Assembly: GCF_900070355.1 (NCBI RefSeq)
Contig: NZ_LN849456.1
Span: forward strand, 434,001 to 498,000
Direction of reading: 5' to 3'
Origin: Devriesea agamarum
Lineage (GTDB): Bacteria; Actinomycetota; Actinomycetes; Actinomycetales; Dermabacteraceae
Length of the DNA stretch: 64,000 bases
The notes under the pieces are model-generated. The model saw only the letters and a program-made list of their open reading frames with translations, had not been told where the DNA came from and made no database searches. Position 1 is the first letter of the stretch; the number at the start of each line of letters is the position of its first letter. Positions 63,690-64,000 of this stretch are shown piece after piece. The translations under genes and the position numbers were made by a program.

Positions 63690-64000
63690 TCAATGCCGGT
63701 GGGAGGAAGCCAAAGCTCGAAGCGCATCAATTTCTTCGGCCGCGTTATCCGCCGAATACACAGCTGAACCGGCAACGAAGATATTTGCGCCCGCGTCAGC
63801 ACACCGTTCAATAGTCGACCGGCTCACGCCCCCATCAACCTGAATCGACACCTCTAAACCGGCTTCGCTCACCGCGGAACGCGCACGTTTGATCTTGGCC
63901 AGCATCGAATCCAGAAACGACTGGCCACCAAAACCAGGCTCAACAGTCATCACGAGCAGCAGATCAAATTCCCCGAGAATGTCGAGAAACGGCTCAACGG
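63690..64000 (-). CDS. rpe: Ribulose-phosphate 3-epimerase (N-terminus outside window)
   Basis: The visible 102 C-terminal residues read [20 protein letters not shown], then [36 protein letters not shown] and [15 protein letters not shown]. This is the Rpe signature with the catalytic Asp in VDGG and the phosphate-binding GSAV. The enzyme interconverts ribulose-5-phosphate and xylulose-5-phosphate in the pentose phosphate pathway. The frame is open at the right edge of the window. It stands upstream of the riboswitch-controlled transporter, and ribulose-5-phosphate is a riboflavin precursor, so a nearby rib operon to the right is possible. Confidence 0.93.
   Translation of the reverse strand, partial: VEPFLDILGEFDLLLVMTVEPGFGGQSFLDSMLAKIKRARSAVSEAGLEVSIQVDGGVSRSTIERCADAGANIFVAGSAVYSADNAAEEIDALRALASSHRH

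Noticed and set aside
63499-63693. 64-codon minus-strand frame between rpe and pnuX
   Set aside because: It overlaps the FMN riboswitch, whose conserved blocks explain the sequence better.

Overview
The window is about 58% GC by eye, densely packed, and clearly from an actinomycete (Actinomycetota). It carries RbpA, PafB/PafC, the ImuA'-ImuB-DnaE2 mutasome behind a TCGAAC-N4-GTTCGA SOS box, DUF3099, DUF3866 and TIGR03085-type proteins, a HelY-like helicase next to TatA/TatC, Lnt beside a polyprenol-phosphate mannose synthase, and GlgA/GlgC of the actinobacterial type. SURF1 points to aerobic respiration with a haem-copper oxidase. The order Micrococcales fits, but I cannot name a genus. No rRNA, tRNA or CRISPR array was seen.

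Region by region: 1-5 kb holds a ParA ATPase (cut by the window edge), a TIGR03085 protein, an Hsp70-like ATPase and a PAC2 protein. 5-13.2 kb is an export cluster: a TetR regulator with a Bcr/CflA MFS pump on the minus strand, and divergently an MMPL transporter with a degenerate ABC-ATPase-like tail, translationally coupled to a YhgE/Pip membrane protein. Repeated ACGTATT half-sites lie between the two arms. 13.2-19.5 kb is the SOS mutagenesis operon imuA'-imuB-dnaE2. A multi-pass membrane protein follows.

21.1-34.1 kb is an accessory island. At its left edge lies an isolated 3' piece of an SPOUT rRNA methyltransferase gene; at its right edge lies a complete gene of the same family, as expected after integration into the 3' part of that gene. 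Inside are a small HTH ORF, an ImmA/IrrE-like protein that has lost its HExxH motif coupled to a PIN-domain protein, a decayed hsdM-hsdS pair (one amber codon and several frameshifts), and an intact type I restriction-modification operon (hsdM, hsdS, hsdR). That operon is led by an XRE regulator, the C-terminal end of an SMC/ABC-like ATPase and an unrecognised 97-residue protein. A frameshifted remnant of a phage-type family A DNA polymerase lies near the right edge. No integrase was found.

34.1-64 kb is core genome: rRNA methyltransferase, ABC ATPase, glgA/glgC, serB, sixA-fabI, fabG, two proteins sharing a Pro/Trp-rich N-terminal motif, DUF3099, SURF1, a glycerophosphodiesterase, rbpA, fxsA, then a long minus-strand operon with ATGA-type overlaps (lnt-ppm, helY-dagK-tatC) plus tatA and pafBC, a DUF3866 gene, hisE-hisG and a PH-domain protein, a PnuC-family transporter preceded by an FMN riboswitch (hence probably a riboflavin transporter, PnuX/RibM), and the end of rpe.
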